Notes: generated by a model from the letters alone, not told the origin. DNA of 64,000 nucleotides from an uncultured Bacillota bacterium (GCA_905208455.1 CAJLPK010000001.1:6209-70208), one strand, 5' to 3'; positions 1 through 8,970 are shown, numbered from the stretch's first letter. Program-made: numbers and translations.

Positions 1-33
1 AAGGGCTTCTTTTTTCTTAAAGGCGTGGAAACA

Positions 34-62
34 CTGAAAAATGGGAAATGATGAGGTATAAT
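34..62 (+). promoter_or_regulatory. Putative sigma-A promoter of rarA
   Basis: A perfect -10 TATAAT lies at 57-62 with a CTGAAA -35-like element at 34-39 and a 17-bp spacer. Transcription would begin near base 69, downstream of the first in-frame ATG at 48. This argues that rarA translation starts at the GTG at 93. Confidence 0.5.
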
Positions 63-92
63 AGGATCAAAAGGCGAAAGGGGCAGAAAGGT

Positions 93-1418
93 GTGCAGAG
101 ATCATTGTTTGAAAATCAGGGGCATGACCCTTTGGCCAGCCGATTACGGCCAGAAACGCTGGAGGGATATGTTGGCCAGACGCATTTGCTGGGCAAAGGG
201 AAGGTACTGCGGCAGCTGATCGAGCAGGATCAGATTTGTTCTATGATCTTTTGGGGCCCGCCCGGCGTAGGCAAAACGACATTGGCGCGTATCATTGCAG
301 AGAAAACACGGGCCAGGTTTGTAGACTTTAGTGCCGTAACAAGCGGCATAAAGGAAATCAAAAAGGTGATGACAGAAGCGGATCACAGCAGAATGCTGGG
401 GGAAAAGACCGTTTTGTTTGTGGATGAGATCCATCGGTTCAACAAAGCGCAGCAGGATGCGTTTTTGCCGTTTGTGGAAAAAGGAAGCATCATTTTGATT
501 GGCGCGACAACGGAAAATCCTTCCTTTGAGGTAAACTCGGCATTGCTGAGCCGATGCAAGGTGTTTGTATTGCAGCCGTTGTCTGTACAAGAGCTAAAAA
601 CATTATTGCACCGTGCTTTAGCGGATGAAAGGGGTTTTGCAAAGCAGCAGATAAAAATTCAGGAGGAATGGCTGGAGATGATTGCGGCGTTTGCCAACGG
701 CGACGCCAGGGTAGCGCTGAATACGCTGGAGATGGTGGTGCTTAACGGCAAAAAGGAAGGCGATGCCGTTGAGGTCTCCCGTGAGATGGTGGAGCAGTGT
801 ATCGGCCAGAAGTCTTTGCTGTATGATAAAAACGGGGAAGAACACTACAATCTCATTTCTGCGCTGCACAAATCCATGCGCAACAGCGACGCAGATGCGG
901 CTGTCTACTGGCTGGCCCGCATGCTGGAAGCAGGAGAGGATCCATTGTATGTAGCTAGGCGTTTGGTGCGTTTTGCAGACGAGGATGTTGGCATGGCGGA
1001 CAGCCGTGCCATCGAAATCGCTGTGGCAGCCTATCAGGCCTGCCATTTTATCGGGATGCCGGAGTGTACGGTGAACCTGACACATGCAGTGGTCTATTTA
1101 GCGATGGCGCCTAAGAGCAATGCCTTGTACATAGCATATGAATCCGCCAAAGGGGATGCAATGAAAATGCTTGCAGAGCCGGTGCCGCTGCAGCTGCGCA
1201 ATGCACCGACCAAGCTGATGAAGGAGCTGCATTATGGAGAAGGATATCAGTATGCGCATGATGCGTCTGAAAAGCTGACGGATATGCAGTGCCTGCCTGA
1301 ATCGCTGAAGGATAGACGGTACTATCGCCCAACAGAGCAGGGCTCAGAAGCAAAGGTGAAGCAACGTATGCAGCAGATTGCGCAATGGCATCGCCAGCAC
1401 GATCTGAATAAAGAATAG
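93..1418 (+). CDS. rarA: Replication-associated recombination protein A (RarA/MgsA), AAA+ ATPase
   Basis: RarA is a clamp-loader-like AAA+ ATPase that acts at stalled replication forks. The protein (441 aa from this start) begins with the family's PLASRLRP segment, followed by Walker A GPPGVGKTT at about residues 55-63, a Walker B with DEIHRF, and the sensor segment GATTENPSFE. The C-terminal part contains the family tetramerisation region with a DEDVGMAD motif. The GTG at 93 is chosen because AAAGGGG at 77-83 is well spaced and a TATAAT box lies at 57-62, which would leave the ATG at 48 untranscribed. Length and domain order match the family. Product certain, start likely. Confidence 0.95.
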   Translation: MQRSLFENQGHDPLASRLRPETLEGYVGQTHLLGKGKVLRQLIEQDQICSMIFWGPPGVGKTTLARIIAEKTRARFVDFSAVTSGIKEIKKVMTEADHSRMLGEKTVLFVDEIHRFNKAQQDAFLPFVEKGSIILIGATTENPSFEVNSALLSRCKVFVLQPLSVQELKTLLHRALADERGFAKQQIKIQEEWLEMIAAFANGDARVALNTLEMVVLNGKKEGDAVEVSREMVEQCIGQKSLLYDKNGEEHYNLISALHKSMRNSDADAAVYWLARMLEAGEDPLYVARRLVRFADEDVGMADSRAIEIAVAAYQACHFIGMPECTVNLTHAVVYLAMAPKSNALYIAYESAKGDAMKMLAEPVPLQLRNAPTKLMKELHYGEGYQYAHDASEKLTDMQCLPESLKDRRYYRPTEQGSEAKVKQRMQQIAQWHRQHDLNKE

Positions 1419-1424
1419 GAAAAA

Positions 1425-1456
1425 GGCTTCTATGCAGCAGGCATAGGGGCTTTTTT
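1425..1456 (+). terminator. Rho-independent terminator after rarA
   Basis: GCTTCTATGC at 1426-1435 pairs, with G-U pairs, with GCATAGGGGC at 1441-1450 and is followed by six T. Confidence 0.7.
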
Positions 1457-1534
1457 GCAGGAAAAGGCAAAAGAAAAAAGACGCATTTGATAAAATTTTG
1501 GCGGAGGGCTATGCGCAGGTACAGGGGTGCTTTT

Positions 1535-1563
1535 TTGATTTTTACTATGGGGTATGATAAAAT
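1535..1563 (+). promoter_or_regulatory. Putative sigma-A promoter of the polA operon
   Basis: TTGATT at 1535-1540 and TAAAAT at 1558-1563 are separated by 17 bp, 28 bp before the polA start codon. It would drive polA, coaE and the overlapping genes behind them. Confidence 0.5.
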
Positions 1564-1590
1564 CATCTATAAAACAAAGGAGGCGGCGCC

Positions 1591-4173
1591 ATGCCTACAT
1601 TGATTGCGATTGACGGAAACAGCCTTCTGTTCCGTGCTTTTCATGCCTTGCCGATATTAACGGATGCAAAGGGGCGCTATACCAATGCGGTATACGGGTT
1701 CATGGGCATGCTCATTCGTTTGATCCAAGAGGAAAAACCGGATTATTTGGCGGTGGCGTTTGATCTAAAAGCGCCGACCTTTCGCCATTTACAATATAAA
1801 GATTATAAAGCGGGCCGAAAGGCGACCCCTGAGGAGCTGATCCCACAGTTTGAGCTTTTGAAACAGACGCTGGGGGAATTAGGGATTGCCGTGTTGTCCT
1901 GCGAAGGATATGAAGCGGACGATATTTTGGGCGCAATGGGAGCGCTGGCAAAGCAAAATGGCTGCCAGGCGCTGCTGGTTACGGGAGACAAGGACGCATT
2001 GCAGCTGGTAGGCGGGCCGGTCAAGGTCCTATATACCAAGCGCGGTATTTCAGATACCGACCTGATGGATGCTGAGGCGGTAAAGAAAAAGATGGGTGTT
2101 TACCCGGAGCTTGTAGCAGACCTAAAAGGACTGATGGGCGATAGTTCTGACAATATCCCGGGCGTGCCGGGCGTGGGCCCCAAAACGGCGGCCAAGCTGC
2201 TGGACAAATTCGGCACGCTGGAAGAGGTATTGGCACATGCGGAGGAGGCAGGCGGCCCGAAGCTTCGGCAGTCGCTGATAACCTATGCAGACCAGGCCAG
2301 ACAAAGCAAATTTTTAGCGACCATTGATCCCAAAGTGCCTTGTGATTTCCAATTGGAAGGAATTGCGTTTGCGGGGGTCGACGAGTCCGTCTGGACGCCG
2401 GTATTTACAGACCTTGGCTTTTCAACACTGGCCAAGCGGCTGGGGCTCGCTGCGGACAGCCAAGAGGCCCAGGCGGCTGCGCTGCCGGAGATAACGACCC
2501 GAAGAGTCGAGAGCCTGGCGCAATGGCGCGAAGTGATAAGCGCCTGCCCGCAGACTGTGGCATTGTATGAAGACAAAGAGGGGCTGCATCTGGCGGTTTC
2601 CGACACAGAAGAAGTGTATGCTGCGTTTTCACAGACATTGCTGGGCGATGGGGTGGACCCTTACGCAGCGTTGGAGATGCTGGCCCCCATGATGGCGGAC
2701 GCCAGCATCGAAAAGATTTTATACGATGCAAAAAGCTGGGCACATACCATGCGCCAATGGGGGGTAGAGATACGAGGCGAGTGCCAGGATGTAATGCTGG
2801 CGGCCTATGTGGAAAATCCGGCCCAGGGGCAAAAGGATATACAGGCCTTATGCCAGACACACGGGCTTTTGGCGCCTGACCAGGCCGCCAATGCCTGCAC
2901 CATGCTCCGGCTTTACCGCAAGATAGAGGCAGGACTAAAGCAATGGCGTGGCTTTGAAGTATATCAGACACTGGAGCTGCCGCTATGGCGTGTGCTGTTT
3001 GCTATGGAATGTACCGGCTTTCGCTTGGATCTGGCACAGCTGCACGATTTGGCACAGCAGTATGCTGAACGAATCAAAGAGCTGGAAGAAGAGATCTATG
3101 GCCTGGCGGGGGAGCAATTTAACATCAACTCTACCAAGCAGCTGGGAGAGGTATTGTTTGAAAAGCTGCGGCTGCCGGCCTGGAAAAAGACAAAGACGGG
3201 CTATTCGACGGATGTGGAGGTGCTGGAGCAGCTAAAAGGACAGCATCCCATCATTGCGTGTATTTTGGAATATAGAAAAGCGGCAAAGCTGAAGAGCACG
3301 TATTTGGACGGATTACAGGCGTTGGCAGACCAGAGCAATGGCAGAGTCCATACGAGATTCCACCAAAATATTACGCTGACGGGGCGCATCTCTTCTTCCG
3401 AGCCAAATTTGCAGAACATCCCTGTACGCACGGAGGAAGGACGGGAGATCCGCAGGGCCTTTATCCCGTCAGGGCAGGGCCGCATATTGGTGGTGGCGGA
3501 CTATTCGCAGATCGAGCTGCGCATTCTGGCACATATGGCCCAGGAGGACACAATGATCGATACCTTCCGGCATGGCGGAGATATACATACGGCCACGGCG
3601 GCGAAGGTATACGGGATTGATCAGGAGGGTGTGACAAAGGAAATGCGCTCATCGGCCAAGGCGGTGAACTTTGGCATTGTCTATGGCATTTCGGATTTTG
3701 GGCTGTCCAGAAATCTTAACATCCCCCGTAAGCAGGCAGCTGCATTGATAGAGAGCTATTTTGAGACATATCCCAAAATCAGGGGATATATGGATCGGTG
3801 TATAGCGGATGGGCGTGCGCAGGGGTATGTGGAGACCATGTATGGGCGCCGGAGGTATACGCCGGAATTGACAAGCAAAAATTATAATGTGCGCTCCTTT
3901 GGAGAAAGGGCGGCGATGAACGCGCCGATCCAGGGCACGGCGGCAGACATCATTAAGGCGGCAATGATTCATGTGCATGAGACGCTGAAAAAGCAATGCC
4001 CTCAAGCAAAGCTTATCTTGCAGGTGCATGATGAGCTGATTGTAGATGCGCCGGAAGCGGAGGCAGAAAATGTCAAGAGGATTTTAACCGATTGTATGCA
4101 GAATGTGCTGCCGCTGGATGTGCCGTTGATTGCGGAGGCGGATTCAGGGAAGAATTGGTTGGAGGCAAAATGA
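1591..4173 (+). CDS. polA: DNA polymerase I
   Basis: Family A repair polymerase, 860 aa, for gap filling and RNA primer removal. An N-terminal 5'-3' exonuclease (AIDGNSLLFRAFHALP; VTGDKDALQL; GDSSDNIPGVPGVG) covers about residues 1-290. The middle region (about 300-470) has the size of the 3'-5' exonuclease domain but no recognisable DxE metal-binding motif, so proofreading is probably lost, as in several Firmicute and Thermus enzymes. The polymerase domain has motif A with DYSQIELR (D637), motif B RSSAKAVNFGIVYG and motif C QVHDE (D814, E815). An AAAGGAGG site precedes the ATG. Its stop overlaps the coaE start as ATGA. Confidence 0.98.
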   Translation: MPTLIAIDGNSLLFRAFHALPILTDAKGRYTNAVYGFMGMLIRLIQEEKPDYLAVAFDLKAPTFRHLQYKDYKAGRKATPEELIPQFELLKQTLGELGIAVLSCEGYEADDILGAMGALAKQNGCQALLVTGDKDALQLVGGPVKVLYTKRGISDTDLMDAEAVKKKMGVYPELVADLKGLMGDSSDNIPGVPGVGPKTAAKLLDKFGTLEEVLAHAEEAGGPKLRQSLITYADQARQSKFLATIDPKVPCDFQLEGIAFAGVDESVWTPVFTDLGFSTLAKRLGLAADSQEAQAAALPEITTRRVESLAQWREVISACPQTVALYEDKEGLHLAVSDTEEVYAAFSQTLLGDGVDPYAALEMLAPMMADASIEKILYDAKSWAHTMRQWGVEIRGECQDVMLAAYVENPAQGQKDIQALCQTHGLLAPDQAANACTMLRLYRKIEAGLKQWRGFEVYQTLELPLWRVLFAMECTGFRLDLAQLHDLAQQYAERIKELEEEIYGLAGEQFNINSTKQLGEVLFEKLRLPAWKKTKTGYSTDVEVLEQLKGQHPIIACILEYRKAAKLKSTYLDGLQALADQSNGRVHTRFHQNITLTGRISSSEPNLQNIPVRTEEGREIRRAFIPSGQGRILVVADYSQIELRILAHMAQEDTMIDTFRHGGDIHTATAAKVYGIDQEGVTKEMRSSAKAVNFGIVYGISDFGLSRNLNIPRKQAAALIESYFETYPKIRGYMDRCIADGRAQGYVETMYGRRRYTPELTSKNYNVRSFGERAAMNAPIQGTAADIIKAAMIHVHETLKKQCPQAKLILQVHDELIVDAPEAEAENVKRILTDCMQNVLPLDVPLIAEADSGKNWLEAK

Positions 4174-4784
4174 CAAAACAAATCGGACGGTTTGTAATTG
4201 GCATTACAGGCAATATTGGAGCCGGGAAAAGCACCGTAACCCGAGCGCTGGCCAAAGCGGGCGCTTATGTGCTGGACGCTGATGCAATGGCCAGAGAGCT
4301 GCAAGCGCCGGGCAGCGAAGCGGTCTGCGCCATAGCAAAAGAATTTGGGGCACGGTTTGCGCCGGAAGGTATCTTGGACCGCAGGGCGCTGGCTGATTTG
4401 GTATTTGATGATGAAACAGCGCGGGTGCGGCTGAATATGCTGATGTGGCCACGGCTCATCGAACAGACAAAGCGCAGGCTGCATGGATTGACAGGCGTCT
4501 GTATCATTGATGCGGCATTGCTGATAGAGTCCGGGCTGCATACGGTCTGTGATGAGGTCTGGCTGATTACGGCGCCGGAGGAGGTTCGGTGCGTACGCAT
4601 CATGCAAAGAGACGGCTTGACACAGCAGCAGGCGTGGCAGAGAATCAAAAGCCAAATGCCTGAGGCTCAAAAGAAGGAGCAGGCCGACTATCTGCTGGAT
4701 AGCACGGGGGGAGAGCATCGGCTGATTGAGCAGGCATGCGCGCTGTACGACCGTGCTGTGGGGGGACTTTATGACAAAAAGTAA
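4170..4784 (+). CDS. coaE: Dephospho-CoA kinase
   Basis: Catalyses the last step of coenzyme A synthesis, ATP-dependent 3'-phosphorylation of dephospho-CoA. The 204-aa P-loop kinase has GITGNIGAGKST near the N-terminus, then LDADAMARELQAPG and a C-terminal LL.S..GE segment, all typical of CoaE. The ATG at 4170 overlaps the polA stop (ATGA) and has a GGAGG site, so the two genes are probably translationally coupled. polA-coaE adjacency is common in Firmicutes. Confidence 0.95.
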   Translation: MTKQIGRFVIGITGNIGAGKSTVTRALAKAGAYVLDADAMARELQAPGSEAVCAIAKEFGARFAPEGILDRRALADLVFDDETARVRLNMLMWPRLIEQTKRRLHGLTGVCIIDAALLIESGLHTVCDEVWLITAPEEVRCVRIMQRDGLTQQQAWQRIKSQMPEAQKKEQADYLLDSTGGEHRLIEQACALYDRAVGGLYDKK

Positions 4785-5403
4785 AACGACAACTTATCCG
4801 GCCAGAAGCAGCAGGCAAACAGGCCGCAGGAGAAAGCAGCGCAAGCTGTGGCAGCTGTGGGTTGTGCTGGGCCTTTCTATTATAATATTGGCACTGCTGG
4901 CACTTGTGGGGTATCCTTATGCAAAAAAGCTGGCCTATCCGCTGAAATATGAGGCATATATCACCGAATACGCCCAAGCAAATGCGCTGGACCCGTATCT
5001 TGTATGCGGGGTGATTCATACGGAGAGCCATTTTGATATGGAGGCAGAGTCGCGGGTAGGCGCCATTGGCCTGATGCAGATCATGCCGGATACGGGAGAA
5101 TGGATCGCAAAGAAGATGTCGATCAAGGATTATAGCCAAGCAAAGCTGAAAGATCCTGAAACCAACATTCGTATGGGATGCTGGTATTTGAAATATTTGA
5201 TGGATAAGTTTGATGGAGATATGACCCTGGTTTTGGCTGGCTACAATGCGGGGCCAAACCGAGTGACCCAGTGGCTGGAGGATGAAAAGTATAGCCAGGA
5301 TGGGAAATTAACGGACATTCCTTATCAAGAGACTGAGGAATATGTAAAGAAGGTACAAAATGCGAAAGAGATGTATGAATCCTATTATACGCTGGAGTCA
5401 TAG
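4771..5403 (+). CDS. Membrane-anchored lytic transglycosylase (SLT domain)
   Basis: Predicted peptidoglycan lytic transglycosylase of 210 aa. A basic N-terminus leads into one transmembrane segment at about residues 25-48, which anchors an outward-facing SLT domain. The domain has the catalytic glutamate in HTESHF, then VGAIGLMQIMP and AGYNAGPNRV, all goose-lysozyme-like signatures. The ATG at 4771 is preceded by GGGGG and overlaps coaE by 14 bp; the 3' end overlaps the following lipoprotein gene by 44 bp. Neighbours suggest co-transcription with coaE and the binding protein. Confidence 0.92.
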   Translation: MTKSKTTTYPARSSRQTGRRRKQRKLWQLWVVLGLSIIILALLALVGYPYAKKLAYPLKYEAYITEYAQANALDPYLVCGVIHTESHFDMEAESRVGAIGLMQIMPDTGEWIAKKMSIKDYSQAKLKDPETNIRMGCWYLKYLMDKFDGDMTLVLAGYNAGPNRVTQWLEDEKYSQDGKLTDIPYQETEEYVKKVQNAKEMYESYYTLES

Positions 5404-7009
5404 GCTCATCTGTGTATCGCTTTGCTGTCTGCTGATTTTGGCAGGCTGCGGCGGGCAGGAGACAGCAGTGCCCAGCCCATCGCCTAGCGAAAGCCAATCA
5501 CAGGCAACGCCTGTTTCGGGCGGCAGCATGACCATCGTAATGCCGAACAATGCCCCTCTGAAACCGCTGGAAACAACACAAAGAGAGCTGGTGGATCTTT
5601 TTTCCTTGATCTACGATAGCCCGCTGCAATACGATGATACGCTGAAGCTTCAGCCTAATGTTGTGGAACGCTGGAGTTTATCGGAAGATGGGCTTACCTG
5701 GACCTTTGTATTACGGAAAGATGTGACCTATCACAATGGACAAACGGTAAAAGCCAAGGATGTTGTGGCTTGCATCAATGAACTGAAGAAGATAGATGCT
5801 GATGAAAACAGGGATTCGATCTATGCGGTGAATATGGATTTGATTGCATCGGCCGCTGCCGTGGATGATATAACCTTTACCATCACGGCTACGCAAAAGA
5901 CAAACCGTGTGTTAGCGGCCCTGGTATTTCCAATTATACCGGACACAGCCATTGGCACTTCTTTACCGACGGGATGCGGCCCGTATAAGGTGGTCTCCAA
6001 TGATTCGGGGAAAGTGATGGAGTTGGAGGCCAATGATTCTTGGTGGAAGCGCACCCCGTATCTTTCTAAAATTACGGTGAAAGGGATACAGGACCCTGAT
6101 ACAGCGCTGACGAGTATGGATGTGAACTTGGTAGACCTGGTGCATACAGATTCCTTGACAGCTTCCGGCTATAAACAGCCTGGCAGCCGTGATGTCTATG
6201 AGGTGATGACACAGGAATACGAATGTATCATTCCCAATTTGCAGAACTCAAAGATGCAGGATGTGCAGATGAGGCAAGCCATCATCGCTGCCTTGGATAG
6301 AAAGACCATCATTACCGAGACGTATCTATGGCATGCGGTTACGGTGGATGCGCCTGTGCCTCCGGATGCGTATTACTATGACCAAACGCAGCAGCAGCAT
6401 GAATACAATCCAGGGAAGGCGACAACTTTGTTAGGGGAGCTTGGCTATCAGGATAGTGATGGCGATGGATTTTTAGATCAAAACGGACAAAAGCTTACGA
6501 TGAATATCATTGTCAACGAAAATACCTTAAGCAGTGCGCGTGCCGATGCTGCGAAGGTAGCGGCGCAGCAGCTGCAAAAGATCGGGATTGATGCAACGGT
6601 GACAGTGATGACATGGTCGGATTATCAGATTGCGCTGCAGAATGGAAATTTTGATTTGGCGTTTGCAGGGTTCTCGATTCCGAAGGACGGTGATGTAAGC
6701 TTCTTACTGCATAGTACCAGAGGAAAATACAATTATGGCAGATACACTTCCGCCACGATGGACTCATATTTGGATGAGCTTGCAGCTGCGGCTACGGAGG
6801 AGGAGGTAAAGGCTGCTTCTTCCAAAGTGCAGCATTTATGGAGCGATGAGCTTCCTATCATCAGCTTGTATTTTAAGACAAACTCCGTTGTATGCTCGGC
6901 AAAGATAAAGGGGATCCCCACCATGAGGGATATGGATATTTTTAAGGATATAGACCAATGGTACATTTTGCAGCAGGGAGACGAAAACAAGGCCAATGCG
7001 CCGGAATGA
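5360..7009 (+). CDS. ABC transporter substrate-binding lipoprotein, family 5 (peptide/nickel type)
   Basis: Extracytoplasmic solute-binding protein of 549 aa. A signal sequence ends in the lipobox LILAGC (C30), followed by a Ser/Pro/Gln-rich linker. The body shows the family 5 pattern: WSLSEDGLTWTFVLRKDVTYHNG, then VMTWSDYQ and a C-terminal LPIISLYF. The ligand cannot be told from sequence; oligopeptides are the usual guess. No permease or ATPase gene is next to it, so it must work with components encoded elsewhere or act as a receptor. AGAAGG six bases before ATG 5360 supports that start; ATG 5375 is the alternative. It overlaps the transglycosylase gene. Confidence 0.9.
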   Translation: MRKRCMNPIIRWSHRLICVSLCCLLILAGCGGQETAVPSPSPSESQSQATPVSGGSMTIVMPNNAPLKPLETTQRELVDLFSLIYDSPLQYDDTLKLQPNVVERWSLSEDGLTWTFVLRKDVTYHNGQTVKAKDVVACINELKKIDADENRDSIYAVNMDLIASAAAVDDITFTITATQKTNRVLAALVFPIIPDTAIGTSLPTGCGPYKVVSNDSGKVMELEANDSWWKRTPYLSKITVKGIQDPDTALTSMDVNLVDLVHTDSLTASGYKQPGSRDVYEVMTQEYECIIPNLQNSKMQDVQMRQAIIAALDRKTIITETYLWHAVTVDAPVPPDAYYYDQTQQQHEYNPGKATTLLGELGYQDSDGDGFLDQNGQKLTMNIIVNENTLSSARADAAKVAAQQLQKIGIDATVTVMTWSDYQIALQNGNFDLAFAGFSIPKDGDVSFLLHSTRGKYNYGRYTSATMDSYLDELAAAATEEEVKAASSKVQHLWSDELPIISLYFKTNSVVCSAKIKGIPTMRDMDIFKDIDQWYILQQGDENKANAPE

Positions 7010-7093
7010 TCCGCAGAGTTTGAGAAGAAGAGGTTGACTTTTATGTATTTTCCTCTATAATGAATAGGTGACAATTTCTATTGTTTCCTATTT

Positions 7094-7178
7094 GCGAGAG
7101 TGCTGGAATAGGCAGACAGGCACGTTTGAGGGGCGTGTGTCGCAAGGCGTACGGGTTCAAGTCCCGTCTCTCGCACCA
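7094..7178 (+). tRNA. tRNA-Leu (anticodon GAG)
   Basis: The acceptor arm GCGAGAG (7094-7100) pairs with CTCTCGC (7168-7174), and the discriminator A and CCA are encoded at 7175-7178. The anticodon stem CACGT/GCGTG encloses loop TTGAGGG, giving anticodon GAG, which reads CUC/CUU. The long variable arm and the GGTTCAA T-loop are typical of class II leucine tRNAs. Confidence 0.95.
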
Positions 7179-7185
7179 AACCAAT

Positions 7186-7232
7186 ATAATCCGAACTTGT
7201 TTTCAATGGGAGATGGGTTCGGATTATTTGTT
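7186..7232 (+). terminator. Terminator after tRNA-Leu
   Basis: ATAATCCGAAC (7186-7196) pairs with GTTCGGATTAT (7217-7227), followed by TTGTTTT. From here to 7390 no gene is visible, only an AT-rich spacer with a TATCCAA/TTGGATA inverted repeat at about 7294-7321. Confidence 0.75.
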
Positions 7233-7390
7233 TTCTTTGGGTGTTACGAAACTACCTATTTTCGTAATGCGGTAAACGTAATCCTGTCTTTATCCAAACC
7301 AAGGGACCAATGTATTGGATAGAATGTTGATTAAATCAACAATTTCGAAAATGTAGCAATCGTTCTATTCAGAGCTCAGGAGATAGAAAT

Positions 7391-8149
7391 ATGGAAATAA
7401 TCGGATTAAAAGTGAAACACAGTGTTTTTGGCGTTGGTGTGATCGTCGAAAGGAACGATGACTACATAACAGTAGAGTTTGCCACAAAAACCGGTAAGTT
7501 TATGTACCCAGATGCTTTTGAAAAGTTTATGAAAGTAGAAGATCCCGATATGCAGCTGGCAATCGTGAATATCATCAAAAATTCAAAGGAGACCAATCAG
7601 AAACACCAGGATGAGGAAACTACATATAAAGTGACCGAGGAACAGCGTTGCATGGATCCCGCCGTGGTTGCACCAAAGACAGAGAAATCCAAAACGCTCA
7701 ATGCAATGTTTGCACCGGATTATCATGTAGAGAAGATGGCCAGACACCCCATTTTTACCTATCGGCAGGTGGAGGCTCAGTTTGGAATTCGCATTTCTGG
7801 ATTTGGTAGAGGCATCAATTCAACAGATAATACCGTAGTTTTGATTTCCTCTATCGGAAAAGCCAATGGAAATTTTGTGTATCACGATAAGTGGACTGTG
7901 GATGGTGATTACTTGTATTCTGGCGAAGGCAAAACCGGTGATCAGACTATGACCAAGGGAAACCTCGCAATCAGAGATGCGGCGCGAAACGAGAAGAAAA
8001 TTCACCTATTCATCAAGTTTTCTCCCCAGGAGTATTACTACCAGGGCGTCTTTGAGCTTGTTGATTATACTTACGAAAACGATAAGGACAAGGACGGTGA
8101 AATCCGTAAGGAATACAAGTTCCGTCTGAGAAAAGTGAGCGGTGTATAA
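7391..8149 (+). CDS. Tudor-like (CarD/PcrA-tail type) plus SRA-like domain protein, function unknown
   Basis: A 252-aa protein with two recognisable parts. Residues 4-50 (GLKVKHSVFGVGVIVER through YPDAFEKFM) resemble the small tudor-like domain found in CarD and at the end of PcrA-type helicases. Residues about 115-250 contain YLYSGEGKTGDQTMTKGN, AIRDAARNEKKIHLFIKF and YYYQGVFELV, the pattern of SRA-type domains in McrA-like (ScoMcrA) modification-dependent nucleases. No HNH or PD-(D/E)xK catalytic motif is seen, so by inference it would bind DNA without cutting. The gene is more AT-rich than its neighbours and sits just after tRNA-Leu, with a dead Nudix gene behind it, which suggests acquisition by transfer. 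Confidence 0.6.
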   Translation: MEIIGLKVKHSVFGVGVIVERNDDYITVEFATKTGKFMYPDAFEKFMKVEDPDMQLAIVNIIKNSKETNQKHQDEETTYKVTEEQRCMDPAVVAPKTEKSKTLNAMFAPDYHVEKMARHPIFTYRQVEAQFGIRISGFGRGINSTDNTVVLISSIGKANGNFVYHDKWTVDGDYLYSGEGKTGDQTMTKGNLAIRDAARNEKKIHLFIKFSPQEYYYQGVFELVDYTYENDKDKDGEIRKEYKFRLRKVSGV

Positions 8150-8157
8150 AAATACTT

Positions 8158-8349
8158 GAAGCAACAGCCATGATTATCCGTTACAATGACAAAATTTTTA
8201 TATGCCAACGCCCTGCATATAAAAACTGTGAGCAGTTATGAGAATTTCTCAGAGTGCATCGAGTGCGTGCATCAGGAAGAACTGGGGTTACACTATGCGT
8301 GGAGCGTGAGCTTATAGATCTCCTACATGAATATAGAGCGGTTTCATAG
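8158..8349 (+). pseudogene. MutT-type Nudix hydrolase remnant
   Basis: Reading across frames gives EATAMIIRYNDKIFICQRP, then a TGA where the family has the Trp of LWEF, then ECIECVHQEELG in another frame (the REx2EE part of the Nudix box), then TLCVERELIDLLHEY in a third. The glycine-rich first half of the Nudix box is missing. This is a dead 8-oxo-dGTP-diphosphatase-like gene with a stop, a deletion and at least two frameshifts. It lies directly behind the SRA-like gene, a pairing also known for helicase/DUF3427-type genes. Confidence 0.7.
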
Positions 8350-8372
8350 CATGAGAAGTATGAGGCAAAAAG

Positions 8373-8412
8373 CGTTGCCATGCGCCAGCATGGCAACGCC
8401 TGTCTTTTGCGA
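8373..8412. terminator. Strong hairpin between Nudix remnant and flavodoxin
   Basis: GCGTTGCCATG pairs with CATGGCAACGC around a six-base loop, flanked by A-rich and T-rich tracts. It could end transcription from either side. Confidence 0.6.
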
Positions 8413-8496
8413 TGGCCTCATCCTAAAATAGAGACGCATTGATCTGTATTCGCTTTGGTGCTTTTGCTCAAATAGACCGTAAGATCCCCCATCCGA

Positions 8497-8970
8497 TCAT
8501 GCCTTGGCAGCAAATTCGGTCAGGTCTTTTTTCGATACATGATTTAGCATCTGGCCAGGCATCCATTTGGTCGTCTGGGCACAAAGCGGTTTCAATACTT
8601 CTAAAGTTTTCCCAAACCCACTTCCACCGGAGGTGGCAAAGGGAAGAATGGTTTTTCCGGAAAAATCATAGCTTTCTAAAAAGGTATGGATAATGGTGGG
8701 TGCAGTATACCACCAGATGGGGAATCCTAAGAAAATAGTGTCATAATCGGCTATATTGCCCAAACCCTCGGCGATTTCGGGACGGGAATGAGGATCCTTC
8801 ATTTCAAGAGAGCTGCGGCTGCGCGTATCCCTCCAGTCTAGATCAGCATTTGTATAGGGATGAATAGGCTTGATTTCAAATAGATCGGCCCCAGCGGCCT
8901 GGGCAAGCTGTTTGGCAATATTCCTTGTAACGCCGGTGGCGGAAAAGTAGGCAACGAGTTTTTGGGTCAT
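8497..8970 (-). CDS. Flavodoxin
   Basis: FMN-binding flavodoxin of 157 aa. The N-terminal phosphate loop YFSATGVTRNIA, the IFLGFPIWWYTAP segment and ILPFATSGGSGFG are the FMN-contact regions of the long flavodoxin-like family found with LysR regulators. It probably serves as a redox carrier or reductase in the cytoplasm. The gene is complete even though the genes behind it (cupin, MerR) are broken. In related bacteria a LysR gene, a cupin/carboxymuconolactone-decarboxylase gene and a flavodoxin often form one group, which matches the order seen here. Confidence 0.92.
   Translation of the reverse strand: MTQKLVAYFSATGVTRNIAKQLAQAAGADLFEIKPIHPYTNADLDWRDTRSRSSLEMKDPHSRPEIAEGLGNIADYDTIFLGFPIWWYTAPTIIHTFLESYDFSGKTILPFATSGGSGFGKTLEVLKPLCAQTTKWMPGQMLNHVSKKDLTEFAAKA

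Noticed and set aside
144..590. Opposite-strand open frames inside rarA, polA, fusA-like, pgi and other genes
   Set aside because: They are antisense shadows of strongly supported genes, without ribosome binding sites or recognisable domains.
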